This document shows, in pieces, positions 34,426-44,369 of a DNA stretch of 64,000 nucleotides. The number at the start of each line of letters is the position of its first letter. Positions within the stretch are counted from its first letter, which is position 1. A model generated the notes under the pieces. The model was not told the origin of the DNA, did not search any database, and saw only the letters and a list, made by a program, of their open reading frames with translations. The position numbers and the translations under genes were made by a program. The stretch is taken from NCBI GenBank assembly GCA_003427395.1, contig BFEA01000317.1:1202721-1266720 (forward strand), written 5' to 3'. Origin of the DNA: Chara braunii. Taxonomy: Eukaryota; Streptophyta; Charophyceae; Charales; Characeae.

Positions 34426-34700
34426 CACTATTGATGAACTTGAGGTTCTCGCAATAGTTTACGTTATTCAGCATTGGTGTCATTATCTGCATAGGGCTCT
34501 CTTCATGATGTGCACAGACAACTCAGTTGTTCAGGCTTTTCTCACGAAGCCTAAGTTTTCCCCTCGACAGACACGTTGATGGTGTGATTTATCCCAGTTT
34601 ATTTTCACCACTCAGGTTATCAAGGGGGAAACGAACCACGTCGCTGATGCCTTGTCTCGTCGTCCTGATAACAATCAGGAACTTATCCACCTTGTTGCCA
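34426..34700 (+). pseudogene. Chromovirus RNase H, second half
   Basis: ELEVLAIVYVIQHW (about 34440), MCTDNSVVQAF (about 34510) and HVADALSRRPD (about 34640) carry the remaining acidic residues. Shifts near 34320 and 34575 move the frame. Confidence 0.7.
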
Positions 34701-34929
34701 TCTCCATCACCGCTTTTGATCGATCGGTAATCGACGCATATCGCACAGTACCGCCACTGCCCGGATTATCGCATCATTCACGTGACATTGCGGAGTGGCA
34801 AGACCGTTCCTTCATACTCCCTCGGTGAGAACGGTCTCGTGTAATGACATGGTAAATCTAGTCAACTAGAACGACGTATCTGTGTTCGCTCCACCAAACA
34901 GCTCTGCGTCCAGGCCGTAGCAGAGTTCC

Positions 34930-35812
34930 ATGACTAGACAGTTGTCGGGTCATATGAGCTTCCACAAGACGTTGGCTCGTGTTTGTCACCTATACGTCTG
35001 GCCGAAGTTCAGGGACTTTGTCAAAACCTACATCCAAGAGTGTCCTACCTGCCATGAGGTGAACAATGCAAACCATCTTCCGTATGGGTTACTTCAGCCC
35101 CTACCCATACGTGAGGGTTGTTGGCAGTCCTTCTCGATGAATTTCGTTGGTCCCCTACACCCACCTACTGAGCGAGGTCATGATGTTATCTTGGTCACCG
35201 TCGAATCGCTTCACGAAGCGTGCACGTTTTGTCCCGTACCGCTATTGCATTAGCGCTCGTGAGGTCGCCGACATCGTCTACGACCTAGTCGTGAGAGATC
35301 ACAGCTGACCTCAAAGCATCATCTCTGACCGTGACCCGCACTTTACCAACACATTCTGGCGATGCCTACACGAGGTGTATGGATTTCAGCTCCGCTTCTC
35401 ATCGTCTTACCACACTGAGACGGATGGTCAGACTGAGGTCACCAATAAAACTCTCAGTAATATCCTCCGAAAGTTTATTCCGGATGACCAGCGGTTGGGC
35501 TTACACTTAGCCCACACGGAAATCGCATACAACCACGTCGTTTCGCCAACCACGGGGATGTCGCCATTCGACTGCGACCTCGGCTACCACCCTCGCGTGA
35601 CCGTGGACTTCCCATGACTGTCGCGGTTGGGCCCAGACACTCGTTGTCCTGCGCTTGGCGACTGGATCGCCCACATTACAATGATTGTGAAGCGCACACA
35701 CGAGAGTCTAGCCCACTTCCAGACTTGCATGGCCGCACGAGCGAACCGATCACAAATGAATCATTCATTCAAAGTCGGTGACGATGTGCTCGTCGACGCA
35801 CGCCACTTGTAG
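34930..35812 (+). pseudogene. Chromovirus integrase
   Basis: The HHCC finger (GHMSFHKTLARVCHL ... ECPTCHEVN) is followed by the core. The first catalytic Asp is replaced by Asn: SMNFVGPL, codon AAT at 35140-35142 where GAT is expected. The second Asp (SDRDPHFTNTFW) and the Glu (GQTEVTNKTLSN) remain. Stops occur near 35254 and 35308. The C-terminal part (HSFKVGDDVLVDARHL) ends at 35812. Confidence 0.82.
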
Positions 35813-35917
35813 CTTGAAGCGGATACGCTTTGAAAGTTTGGGCGTCGCTTCTTCGCTCCATGCCGCATCCTTCAAGCCGCCGGTTCTGATACTGCCGCTA
35901 GTCCGGTCAGCTTCCGT

Positions 35918-36301
35918 GTGAAGCTACCTGATTACCTTCGACAAACTCGCGTACACGATGTTCACCACGTCTCCTTGCTTTATCCTTATCGCAGACCGTC
36001 CGAGCGTTTTGTCGGACGTCCTTATGAGCGCCCTCCACCTATCATGGTGGATGGTCACAAGGAGTACGTCATTTCCGACATCGTATCTCGCCGAGTTATC
36101 GACAATAGCCCTCCACACATTGAGTACCCTGTGCGTTGGAAGGGCTATCCTGATGAGGAGGCTACTTGGGAGCCCCTCAAGCACCTGGAGCACGCCCAAA
36201 TATTGGTGTGTGCATATGATTGTGCTCGTCGTGTTGAGACATCTGCTCCTACTAAGTTGACTGACCCCTCTTCCTCGTCTTCTGACCGAGGAGATTGTTG
36301 A
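35918..36301 (+). CDS. Chromovirus integrase C-terminus with chromodomain
   Basis: HDVHHVSLLYPYR is the usual gypsy integrase tail. The chromodomain spans about 36065-36230, with YVISDIVSRR, the PVRWKGYPDEEATWEP core and a final helix. The aromatic positions of the methyl-lysine cage appear kept (Tyr at the start, the Trp of RWKGY, the Trp of TWEP). Chromodomains direct chromovirus integration to heterochromatin. The frame is open here although upstream is broken, so it is not expressed as a working protein. Confidence 0.82.
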   Translation: MKLPDYLRQTRVHDVHHVSLLYPYRRPSERFVGRPYERPPPIMVDGHKEYVISDIVSRRVIDNSPPHIEYPVRWKGYPDEEATWEPLKHLEHAQILVCAYDCARRVETSAPTKLTDPSSSSSDRGDC

Positions 36302-36310
36302 GGACGAGTC

Positions 36311-37500
36311 CACTCCCTTTAAGGTCGTTCTTCAGCAAACGGACGCCTCCGTGCGTCCACAACGGTCTAGTCGACGTGTTCGGCATCTCGATGACGAACA
36401 ATCTGATCACCTACCATCTTCCTACTGACTCACATCTTTAGGTACTCCATCATCAACTTCTTCAGGATGTCATTGTTTTTCGACTCTGCTTCAACATCGA
36501 CTTGACTCCTACTTTATCGACGTCATCGACCACTTCGACGACTTCAGCTACCTTATCGGCTTCAGCTACTTTGGACGTGCCTCCCTCATGCCACACCCCT
36601 ACCCCGTATATTCCCTTGCATGTGTCGCATGATGGTTCTCACTTAGCTGGGTCTCTCTAAGTTGGGCTCTCCCTTGATGTTGCATAGGCATTGAGACCGT
36701 AGTGTTATCTTGGCTTCCCTGCTCCCAGATCTAACTCCCTCCCCCAGTCGGTGAGTTGTGAAATGTTTCCCTCACCCACTGCATCCCTCGTCACCCTAGT
36801 GCCGACCATTGCATGCCTTCAGTTAGGCATATGCCCACCGTATTCAGACTCCTCTTTCATAGTCGACCCTGCATGGTGTCACCCTTTTGTCGAGCATTAA
36901 CCACCTTGATGTTCTACCTGTAGGGTCATTGGTCTTGCATCGCTACCACTCCCTCACCCTGAGCCTGATGACTTTCCCCACCTTCGTGTGTGACTCCATT
37001 TACCCCCTCTGAGACCATCCCACTCTTAGCAGTTCAGTGACATGACATTATTTGTGACATATTGCTCTCTTTTCCTTTCAGCACTGAGGCAATTGCCTCC
37101 AGGACGTTTGGATTATCTCTTGCTACATGCCATTTTCTGTTGTTAGTTAGGATGTGTATACCAGACATTTGCTTTTCATTTGACATTCTGTAGCGTAGGC
37201 TGCATCGCATGGACTCCTCATGGAGCTTGCTTCGCATCCTAGATTTCTGAGCTTTCTTTATCGCAAAGTTCCGCTGCTTTTGGCGGATAGTGTGTTTATG
37301 GCTCTTGCGATCCACTACAGGTCCGAGGATCGTGCAATGGGCCTCTATCTGCCCCGGCCTACAGCCAGGGCCTATCAGGCTGTTTGCCTGTTCGGCCTGT
37401 GGGACCAGGCCGTGGCCTGACCTCACAAGCCGTGTGCTGTTTCGGTCCAGTCCCGTCCTGCCTGGTACCGATGCCCGGTACCACTGTCGGTACCAGGGCA
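36311..37500. other. No gene recognised
   Basis: Pyrimidine-rich unique DNA following the chromovirus. A degenerate TCGAC/TTCA-rich stretch at 36480-36570 may be the tail of the element. No LTR match to the upstream side was found. Confidence 0.45.
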
Positions 37501-37519
37501 GTCCAGTCCAATCAGTTCG

Positions 37520-38340
37520 CTGGGTGTATACCCCAGCTGCAGTCTGTTTCAGTCATTCTTCATTCTGCACATTTTGGAGTACGTGCGTGTCGAGTCTGTG
37601 TCGGAGCTGCGCTGTCCCTTCCAGCTCCATCTCAATCTCCTCCTTCCTCAAACCCCCGTCTTCATCCTGTCGGACCACCATCCGGGCGGGTCCGTCACAG
37701 CACCTGCGGGCTGATGAACCGGGGCATTGGAAGAAGCACTGGGATATCGTATAACAAGGAATGTCCAGACCTCCGGCTTATCAAACACTCCAATGCGAAG
37801 TGAGTTGTGTGGCCCAACTAGGATTCTAGCCCCAAGGAAAAGATGTGACCCATCTTGCTCAGTAGTGTCTATACCAAGTAGGGGAGGGCCGATATAGATG
37901 TCATCAATGCATTGGGATGTGAATGCATATGCTTGCGCAACACGCAGATCTCGCTGGAAAATTTCATCGACGAACTGTGCTTCGTCCCAGTAGAGCGTGA
38001 GGTTGGCAGTTCTGGCCCGGCGTTAGTGTCCATCGGGATACCGACCACCTACTGGCGCACAATATCGTCCATTGTATTAAGGTATGTATTATAGACCACA
38101 AATCACAAATGCTGTTCAATTTCTGACACTGAAAGGCTGTCGGAGCCATGTGAAGCAACCCACTCCCGAACATGAGGACCTCCTACGGTCATCTACATTT
38201 GTACAGGCCTGCTATCCTGTGGGATCCGCACCAAAGTATAAGCATGTGCTTCACGAACAGCATTTAGGACATCCTTAAGAATCCTGTCGTGTGGCAGGTT
38301 CCTGTACATTGGTGTAAAATCCACTGTGTGTGGCATACAG
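37520..38340 (-). pseudogene. Reverse transcriptase remnant of a non-L1 lineage
   Basis: On the minus strand: motif A region (VDFTPMYRNLPHDRIL, about 38322-38275), motif B (VVGIPMDTNAGPEL, about 38045-38010), a one-base shift, then YWDEAQFVDEIF, the catalytic segment QCIDDIYIG (about 37910-37885), and a thumb-like FDKPEVW-FLVIRYPSASSNAP (about 37780-37715). The GIPMGTN-type motif B and the xRYPxxxSNxP segment are typical of RTs seen in Penelope-like and related elements rather than L1 or gypsy. Three stops lie between A and B. A LINE tail (38370-38640) is inserted upstream, and possible further coding lies at 38640-38790. Confidence 0.68.
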
Positions 38341-38369
38341 CCTCAAAGGGAATTTGCCTTTTTATTTTT

Positions 38370-38645
38370 TTTTAATACCTCCTCCGGGGCTAGTGGTGCT
38401 GGTAAGAGCAGACACCACTAGCAGCTGGGGAGAGGCTCCATCTATTGGTGGGGAGCATCACCTGCTGGAAAACGGGTCCAGCGGCCCACATACAGAATGG
38501 ATTCAGAGGATATCTGGAAAAAAATCTAAGAGCCGCCTGCCAGCATTGATTACTCTGGAATCCAGAGGATTGACTGAGCAGGATATTGGAAAAGGAAGAG
38601 AACCTCTTCACCCTGTGCCAGGCGCCAGGTGCCCGCTGCTACAGC
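38370..38645 (-). mobile_element. 5'-truncated LINE 3' end (minus strand)
   Basis: A T-rich run at 38361-38373 is the poly(A) on the minus strand. The hairpin stem is 38389-38398 with 38413-38422 (10 bp perfect, 14-nt loop). The shared tail segment is at 38427-38480, then the LINE 3' UTR to about 38640. It inserted beside or within the reverse transcriptase remnant. Confidence 0.85.
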
Positions 38646-38801
38646 ACTTTGCACGATCAGCAACGTTGTACACCACTTTCTTGATAAAGCTCATTGTCCT
38701 TAGTACACAGAGACTTGATCACACCTTGTCGAGCATAACTAAGTGAACGAGAGGTCATTGTTGTACTTGCAAGAGGCCTATAAGAAGGCCTGTTATGCAG
38801 G

Positions 38802-38803
<2 letters not shown>

Positions 38804-38871
<68 letters not shown>

Positions 38872-38872
38872 N

Positions 38873-38930
<58 letters not shown>

Positions 38931-38941
38931 GTGTGTGTGCG

Positions 38942-38973
<32 letters not shown>

Positions 38974-38998
38974 AGTGTGTGTGCGAGAGAGAGAGAGA
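38804..38998. repeat. (GT)n microsatellite with short (GA)n end
   Basis: About 180 bp of GT with scattered interruptions and one N (38872), then GAGAGA at 38987-38998. Cys-Val frames here are artefacts. Confidence 0.97.
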
Positions 38999-39205
38999 GC
39001 ATTTAGACTTAAAACTCAGGATAATTTGACGGAAACACAGATCTGGGGCCTCATCCCACTAGCGACTGAAGCTCAGTGAACAGTGAAATTGCTGGAGAAG
39101 AAAACGTCATGAATTATTAGAAAAGCTCCCCAAAAAGCAAAAAAAGCCAAAAATAAAATAAATGCGATTTTCTATCCTAGAAAACTGCACTATTCTTGAG
39201 CATCA

Positions 39206-39817
39206 ATGATGTTCCTGTGTTGTTTCATGCCACACGTGATCGAGTTCCCATCGGGCTATTCAACCATGGTGGAAGAGAAAATTAGACGAGTGAACAGTGA
39301 TTTCGTTGTGGAAAGTGCATTGCCGTACATGGAGAATTATCATTCCTCAACGCTTTTCTTCCTTTTGGCTGGCGATTGCACCATACCAGGGACGTTGCCC
39401 ACATTCGTTTCAGAAAAGAGAAATGGTCTAACCCCTTATCACAGTAGGTTTCACTCACACTGTGTCAGACATATTTTGAAAATAGGTACCAAAGCTTTTT
39501 GCCAGTTTTTGCAGCATTTCTTTGTTGTTTTTATCATTTTTCAGTGCTATAAAGCAGGTCACACAGCACTATTCTTTTTAATCAACATCTCCTTGTTGGA
39601 CGAGGCTCCTATAGCAAACATCAGATCTATCTGCGGCAAACATCAGATCTTGTGCAGATCTACAGTGAACAGCAAAGAGGGCAGGTGGGCCTTCAAGTTC
39701 GTCAGTGTTGGTAGCCAATGCAGATGTGACAATGCACTGCGGGCGAAAATGCATGGCCTCAATCTGGGGAATGCTCATATCACTCCATGGATAGCGGCCT
39801 CACATTATGATGTTTAG
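39206..39817 (+). CDS. Hypothetical ORF, 203 codons, no family recognised
   Basis: ATG-initiated open frame in DNA not assigned to a transposon. The translation has a hydrophobic Phe-rich stretch (about residues 100-125) and seven scattered Cys, but no motif I know. The region is about 45 percent GC, where a 200-codon frame is unlikely but not impossible by chance. It could be an exon, a remnant or noise. Confidence 0.25.
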   Translation: MMFLCCFMPHVIEFPSGYSTMVEEKIRRVNSDFVVESALPYMENYHSSTLFFLLAGDCTIPGTLPTFVSEKRNGLTPYHSRFHSHCVRHILKIGTKAFCQFLQHFFVVFIIFQCYKAGHTALFFLINISLLDEAPIANIRSICGKHQILCRSTVNSKEGRWAFKFVSVGSQCRCDNALRAKMHGLNLGNAHITPWIAASHYDV

Positions 39818-40169
39818 ATTTTGGGAGCCAGTGGCCCAGTGCCAAAGTGCTGGCACCAAGCTTGGTAAACAGTGTGACTTGTGTAAGGTCTGGGCTTGCG
39901 TGGATGGACTGGCGAGCCCCCAAAAATGATCGCATCTTTTTTCTGTAGTGCTCCTGGGCTGAGGCCCCACTAGCAACGAGGATTGGACTGAATACCTCAA
40001 TCTCTATGTGTTTGTCGAGAGGTGCAGAAAACAGCGATTGATCTGCTGTTCTGCATCTCTGATTAAAACCCCAGATTCAGGAACTTGATTGAATCCTATG
40101 TGCTAATGGGACCTTGCTCCTGAAGGCACTGGGGAATCATCCTATCCAGATAGGGCCGCTGGACTCAGG

Positions 40170-40320
40170 TACTTGGACACTGGTATCCAGATGGCCTGGG
40201 TTGATGGCCCACCCAGTTTCCAGCGGGTGCAGCTCCAAAACCAATAGAGTGGAGCCGTCACAAGGGGAGGACCCAATACTGAGGGATGCTCTTATCAACC
40301 CCAGTCTTGGGATTCGCAGA
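40170..40320 (+). mobile_element. Degraded LINE 3' end
   Basis: The shared tail segment (CCCAGTTTCCAGCGGGTGCAG, 40212-40232) is followed by a hairpin of 40273-40285 with 40299-40311. It has 11 of 13 pairs, a 14-nt loop and a stem sequence found in no other copy here. Confidence 0.75.
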
Positions 40321-41139
40321 ATCATGATGTTTGTCTTTGAACCACCAGTTCTTCCAAAAGTCGCGGCCGCATGCACGCCAGCCATTGCTACAGTGCCGCC
40401 ATGCTTCCACTTGAATGAATTTATGCCAGCGCCCCTGGCCCATTCATTACATCTGCAGCCGCGACTTTCGGAAGTACTAGTGGTTTAGACCATCTGGAGC
40501 CATTGCTGCGTCCTAGGCTGTTTTTACGAGCCTCCGAAGTGCTGAGCACACCACTTTTCTCTTTCTTCAGCTGGCAGGGCACGCCATATATAATTACATG
40601 TGTTCAATTTGCCTGGGGCACTTACTGGTGGTTAAAAAAAAGAAACAAATGAAACAATGGCCAATGTGGCAGGTTTTGAGTCCGTAAAGGCCAAAAAAAA
40701 ACACGTGTGTCGGCAAAGAAATCACGCTCCGACCTCGAAACAGCAATTTCAGTCTAAAAGTATAAGCTGGGCCTTTTTTTTTTCCATCTGACACCACGGC
40801 TGACCTCTGTGAAATATGACACCCAGCCTGACACCACGACCTCGGTACTTTTTGCCCTTTTCAAACTCGTGCCTGGTTCCTTTGCCGTTTTTCTGGCACC
40901 CTATGAAACTTTGATGCGACATGAACGTACTTCCCTCAAAAAAAAAAAAAACATCCCACAAACCATTCTGTACGATAAGCTACAAGAATCAATGGTCTGA
41001 AAGACAGAATGACAGAATTTGCCTATGATGGAGATTGGCCCCCTAGGCCTGTCTGATCGTATTCATGCTTCTCGACCACTGGTTCCTGAGAGGGCTAGCA
41101 ATTTTTGCGGATGTGCACAAGGAGGCCGTTCTTTCAATG
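40321..41139. other. No gene recognised
   Basis: Unique DNA with short frames only. A-runs and T-runs lie near 40635, 40690, 40774 and 40938. Confidence 0.45.
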
Positions 41140-41540
41140 TTTTTTTTTTTGTTGTTGTTGTTGCAAGAATAGCCCTTGTGTAAACCCTCTATCCCAGCGG
41201 TGGTAAGAGAACTGTCAGGATTGCGGGTTTCTCTGTCGAGCTGCTCCATCTATTGGTGAGGAGCGGCACCTGCTGGAAACAGGGTCCAGCGTCCCATTGA
41301 TACATCTTATCACTCCAAGATTGGTGTTTGTTGTTTTCCTGGGGCTGTGGGCTTTTCTCTACTCAGACCCAGGTCTCTGTCGTCCCAGGGAGCTGCTAGT
41401 GGCACCCTTCACCTCTTAGAGCACCCTTTATCTATTAGCCCATCCCTCTTCAGCAGCCCCCCTGTAGTATGACTAACCCATTTTGAATCCCTTAAACCCT
41501 ATACCCTCTTTGACCTCGTGCACATGACCTTAAATTTTGT
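41140..41540 (-). mobile_element. 5'-truncated LINE 3' UTR and tail (minus strand)
   Basis: The T-run at 41140-41150 is the minus-strand poly(A). The tail segment lies at 41240-41296. The following 240 bp (41300-41540) is the inverted counterpart of 42930-43190, sharing the words GGAGCTGCTAGT, TTCAGCAGCCCCCCT and TTAAACCCTATACCC. Confidence 0.75.
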
Positions 41541-42295
41541 GTTCCTTGGCGCCTGAAGTGCAAGCTGCAGGGCTTGCCTTCCGGAGCTTATCAGCTACAT
41601 AACAATAGCCCTTGAGTCGCTTTGTTCTTGGCCTGCCTGCAACCAGTTGGATTCGTCTAGGGGGAAAATATCAGCAGTGAAAATGGCCTGCAGAAGACTG
41701 GTGGTTTAGAAGAGCTCGAGGGGATTTTACTGGGGAATCCAAAGAGAAGAGACTGGAGCATTTTTTTTTAACTCTTTCGGAAGACAAAAAAAAGAAAGGA
41801 ACATGACACTGGGCCTCCGAGCCAGATTAGGTCATCCCATGTCTGATGATCAACGGACAGAATTTCACCTTCTTTCTTTCTTTTGATGGGGCAGAGAGGT
41901 GCCGGCCCTCAAGCCATAATTGTTGTCGAGGGGACTCGTAAAATGGGACACAACACTTCGACGCATCACCACCCATAACCACAACACCTGGGCAAAGACA
42001 GGAGTGAGGAAGGCCAGCAAAGACAAGCGAGGACAGGCAATGGGCCGCTCCAAGCCACAACAACGAAGGAGAGGAATGGAGAGATAAAGGAAGAAAATAG
42101 AGGTCATGAGGTACGCAGACAATATACTTCTCTCAGGCAACAGCAACGAAGGACAGAAATGGAGTGATACTGGAAAAGAACGGAGGGCAAACCTGGTACA
42201 ATGACGCTACGGAGGGAGAGAAGTGTGCCTCATGGTGTGCAGCCACGGCCCTCCCCCTCCTGTCCATGAGAAGGACGATGTAGCGCCCCTATTCA
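41541..42295. other. No gene recognised
   Basis: Unique DNA with short frames only; no motif on either strand. Confidence 0.4.
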
Positions 42296-42573
42296 ATGCC
42301 CCAGCTTCCATCTCAATGCTGGCTTAACAGTCTGCATAAGGTGTCACTTAAGCCCGCTTTGCTTTTGGAAAAAGGTGCTTATTACTGGTGGGGGAAGAGA
42401 GGAACTAGGTTTGTAGCAGGTATCTGGCGCCTGATTCAGGGTGAAGAGGTTCTCTCCCTTCTTCCAACTTCCCGTTTTCCAATACCTTGCTCAGTCAATC
42501 CCCTGGATTCCAGGGTAATCAATGCTGGCAAGGGTGCTCTACATTGTTTTTCTGATTGCAGTTTGTATATGGG
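42296..42573 (+). mobile_element. LINE 3' UTR fragment cut by adapter
   Basis: It matches the LINE 3' UTR seen in the minus copies at 38480-38640 and 62190-62330 (GGTGAAGAGGTTCTC, TTGCTCAGTCAATC, GTAATCAATGCTGGCA). It stops at TTGTATATGGG, exactly where the adapter begins. The expected tail (GCTGGACCC...) does not follow. Confidence 0.8.
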
Positions 42574-42609
42574 CTGTCTCTTATACACATCTAGATGTGT
42601 ATAAGAGAC
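42574..42609. other. Nextera mate-pair junction adapter (chimeric join)
   Basis: CTGTCTCTTATACACATCT is followed immediately by its reverse complement, lacking only the last two bases. This is the Tn5 mosaic-end pair left by mate-pair circularisation. It is library sequence, so DNA left and right of it need not be neighbours in the genome. Peptides containing SYTHLDVYKR predicted here are the well-known artefact. Confidence 0.97.
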
Positions 42610-42919
42610 CGCAACTACGACGAGGGACTGTTGGGATGGTGAATGTTGGAAGGATGGCTGCACTCGATCCGTATGGTGGCTGGAAAGGTAATGGCGATAT
42701 ATGCAGTGGGGGTCTTCACAGTACGGGCAATCCCCCCAGCCAAGCAATTGTACAGGGATGCGCATAATCCTCTATCATTTACTCCAGTTATGTACGGGAT
42801 TGGGGAGGGTATAGGTTTTAAATCCTCCCTCAATGAGTTGAGTTCTATTGCACTGCATTGCATTGCATCACTAATCATCTCCGGGCAGATCTCCTTGTAG
42901 ATCCTCAAATCCGCAAATC
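42610..42919. other. Sequence right of the adapter, unassigned
   Basis: No gene recognised. It contains a GCATT-repeat patch (42852-42868). It may be upstream LINE 3' UTR leading into the next segment, but its placement is suspect because of the adapter. Confidence 0.4.
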
Positions 42920-43232
42920 TTTAGACTTTAAGGATCGAGCATAAGTTAAGTATGATATGCATGGGATAGGCCAGGGTATAGGGTTTAAAGGGATTTAAAA
43001 AGCCAGACAACGAAACAACTATTAGGGGGGCTGCTGAACAGGGCTGGGTTAACAGATAATGGGTGCTCCAAGAAGGGATGGGTGTTACTAGCAGCTCCAT
43101 GGGACGATGGAATCCCGGTCTAGCAAGACAAATAACCACAGCCCCAGGAAACAAGGACCAACAATTGCTGAACTACAAGTTGTATCAATGGACGCTGGAC
43201 CCAGTTTCCAGCAGGTGCAGCCCGCCCGATCC
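42920..43232 (+). mobile_element. 5'-truncated LINE 3' UTR and tail (plus strand)
   Basis: This is the inverted counterpart of 41300-41540, followed by the shared segment TGGACGCTGGACCCAGTTTC (43188-43207) and CAGCAGGTGCAG. It is cut before the hairpin and poly(A). Confidence 0.75.
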
Positions 43233-43279
43233 CTGCTCCTTTGCTGGAGTGGCGCTTGTTCTAAACTTTTCAGCTTGCC

Positions 43280-44076
43280 TCTAAAGCTTTAATCTTCCTT
43301 GTCGAATTCCTGCATCACCTGTTCCTTTACTGCGTCTAGATCCCACAGGAGATTTTCCCTGTCCTTCTTTTCCCTGATCACCCTGGGATCGATGAGAGGG
43401 TCAGTTCTAATTCATGTTGGGTTTCCTGATACTTTCCCCGTCGCTTTCTTCTATCACCTACTGTCAGCTGGCGGGAAGATATTCAGTTTCTTGACCAGAG
43501 GTTCCCTGTCCACGTAGTGTCATACCCAATCGGGTTCCTCCAGGTTGTCATCGAAGACCCAGCCATCGCAGTTGCGGTCTACGATGAACCATATGCCAGG
43601 AGCCTCCTCTACTTCAACCAACAAGCTAGGAAGGAGACTGCGCTCTTTTGGTTGTTTCGGATACTTGGGGCAATTGGGGTCGGTCCCCATATGACCCCGC
43701 TCCCTGCACCGGAAGCAGATCGGGGAGCTCTTTGTAGAGACCCTAATTTCCACAAGTCTGTTTTCGATCCGTAATTTCCATGTCTGCGGAAAAAACGGGG
43801 GTTGTCCGTCTTGACTTCCAATGTTGCAGTCAGCGAGCCGCAATACGGGGCCAGAAATTATGGGGCTGGCAGGATCCATTTAAGGATCTTGTTGGCTGTG
43901 TATTGCTTCTCTAATTTGTCTACCAGCAAGCCTTGAAAACCAAATGGGATGTTGTCGAACTGGACCCAGAAATTCTCCTTCAAGAGTGTCGGTTTGTAAG
44001 AGACCGAGAAAACAGGTCTTGTCTTTGGGTGTTCATTTTTTCCCACTTGGAGATCGTGTAGACTGACCCATTGCAA
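43280..44076 (-). pseudogene. LINE ORF1 fragment (minus strand) with zinc knuckle
   Basis: On the minus strand, NFWVQFDNIPFGFQGLLVDKLEK matches the YWVELRHIPIKIQAAFVYDFG part of ORF1 at 47240. A CX2CX4HX6C knuckle (CFRCRERGHMGTDPNC) and the DGWVFDDNL segment follow, matching GYEGWVYIDEL. The downstream part to about 43280 is in frame but has stops. The 5' end of the ORF and the rest of the element are missing. Confidence 0.75.
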
Positions 44077-44160
44077 TTCCTAGACTGCATTTCTGCTGGG
44101 TGTGCGAGGGCATTGGAGCGCGCGCCTAACGCATGCGCGTCTGACATCGGTGCTAGATGG

Positions 44161-44351
44161 CACACGTCACAGGCTGACGTGGACCTCCGTCTGAACTGAG
44201 GGAATCGGGAGAGAGGGGAATACAGCCCCGTCTATACCAACTTTCCTTTGGTTTTNCACACGTCACAGGCTGACGTGGACCTCCGTCTGAACTGAGGGAA
44301 TCGGGAGAGAGGGGAATACAGCCCCGTCTATACCAACTTTCCTTTGGTTTT
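44161..44351. repeat. Exact 95 bp duplication around a single N (assembly join)
   Basis: Positions 44161-44255 and 44257-44351 are identical, with N at 44256. The geometry is the same as at 6858-7048. One copy is almost certainly an unmerged contig overlap. Confidence 0.88.
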
Positions 44352-44369
44352 CGCGTCTACGACTCCATA

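Larger units (their letters stand above)
31833..36310 (+). mobile_element. Decayed chromovirus (Ty3/gypsy with chromodomain)
   Basis: Gag leader, protease, RT, RNase H, integrase and chromodomain occur in the standard order, interrupted by many stops and shifts. I could not find a flanking LTR pair, primer site or polypurine tract, so the ends are only the limits of coding similarity. The middle of gag (capsid and zinc knuckle) appears deleted before the protease. It is a different lineage from the element at 1-12191, which has no chromodomain. Confidence 0.85.

Noticed and set aside
38743-39029. Cys-Val and His-Thr repeat proteins
   Set aside because: Translation of the (GT)n microsatellite in either direction.
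42436-42767. Frames on both strands containing SYTHLDVYKR
   Set aside because: This peptide is the translation of the Nextera mosaic-end junction, not a gene.
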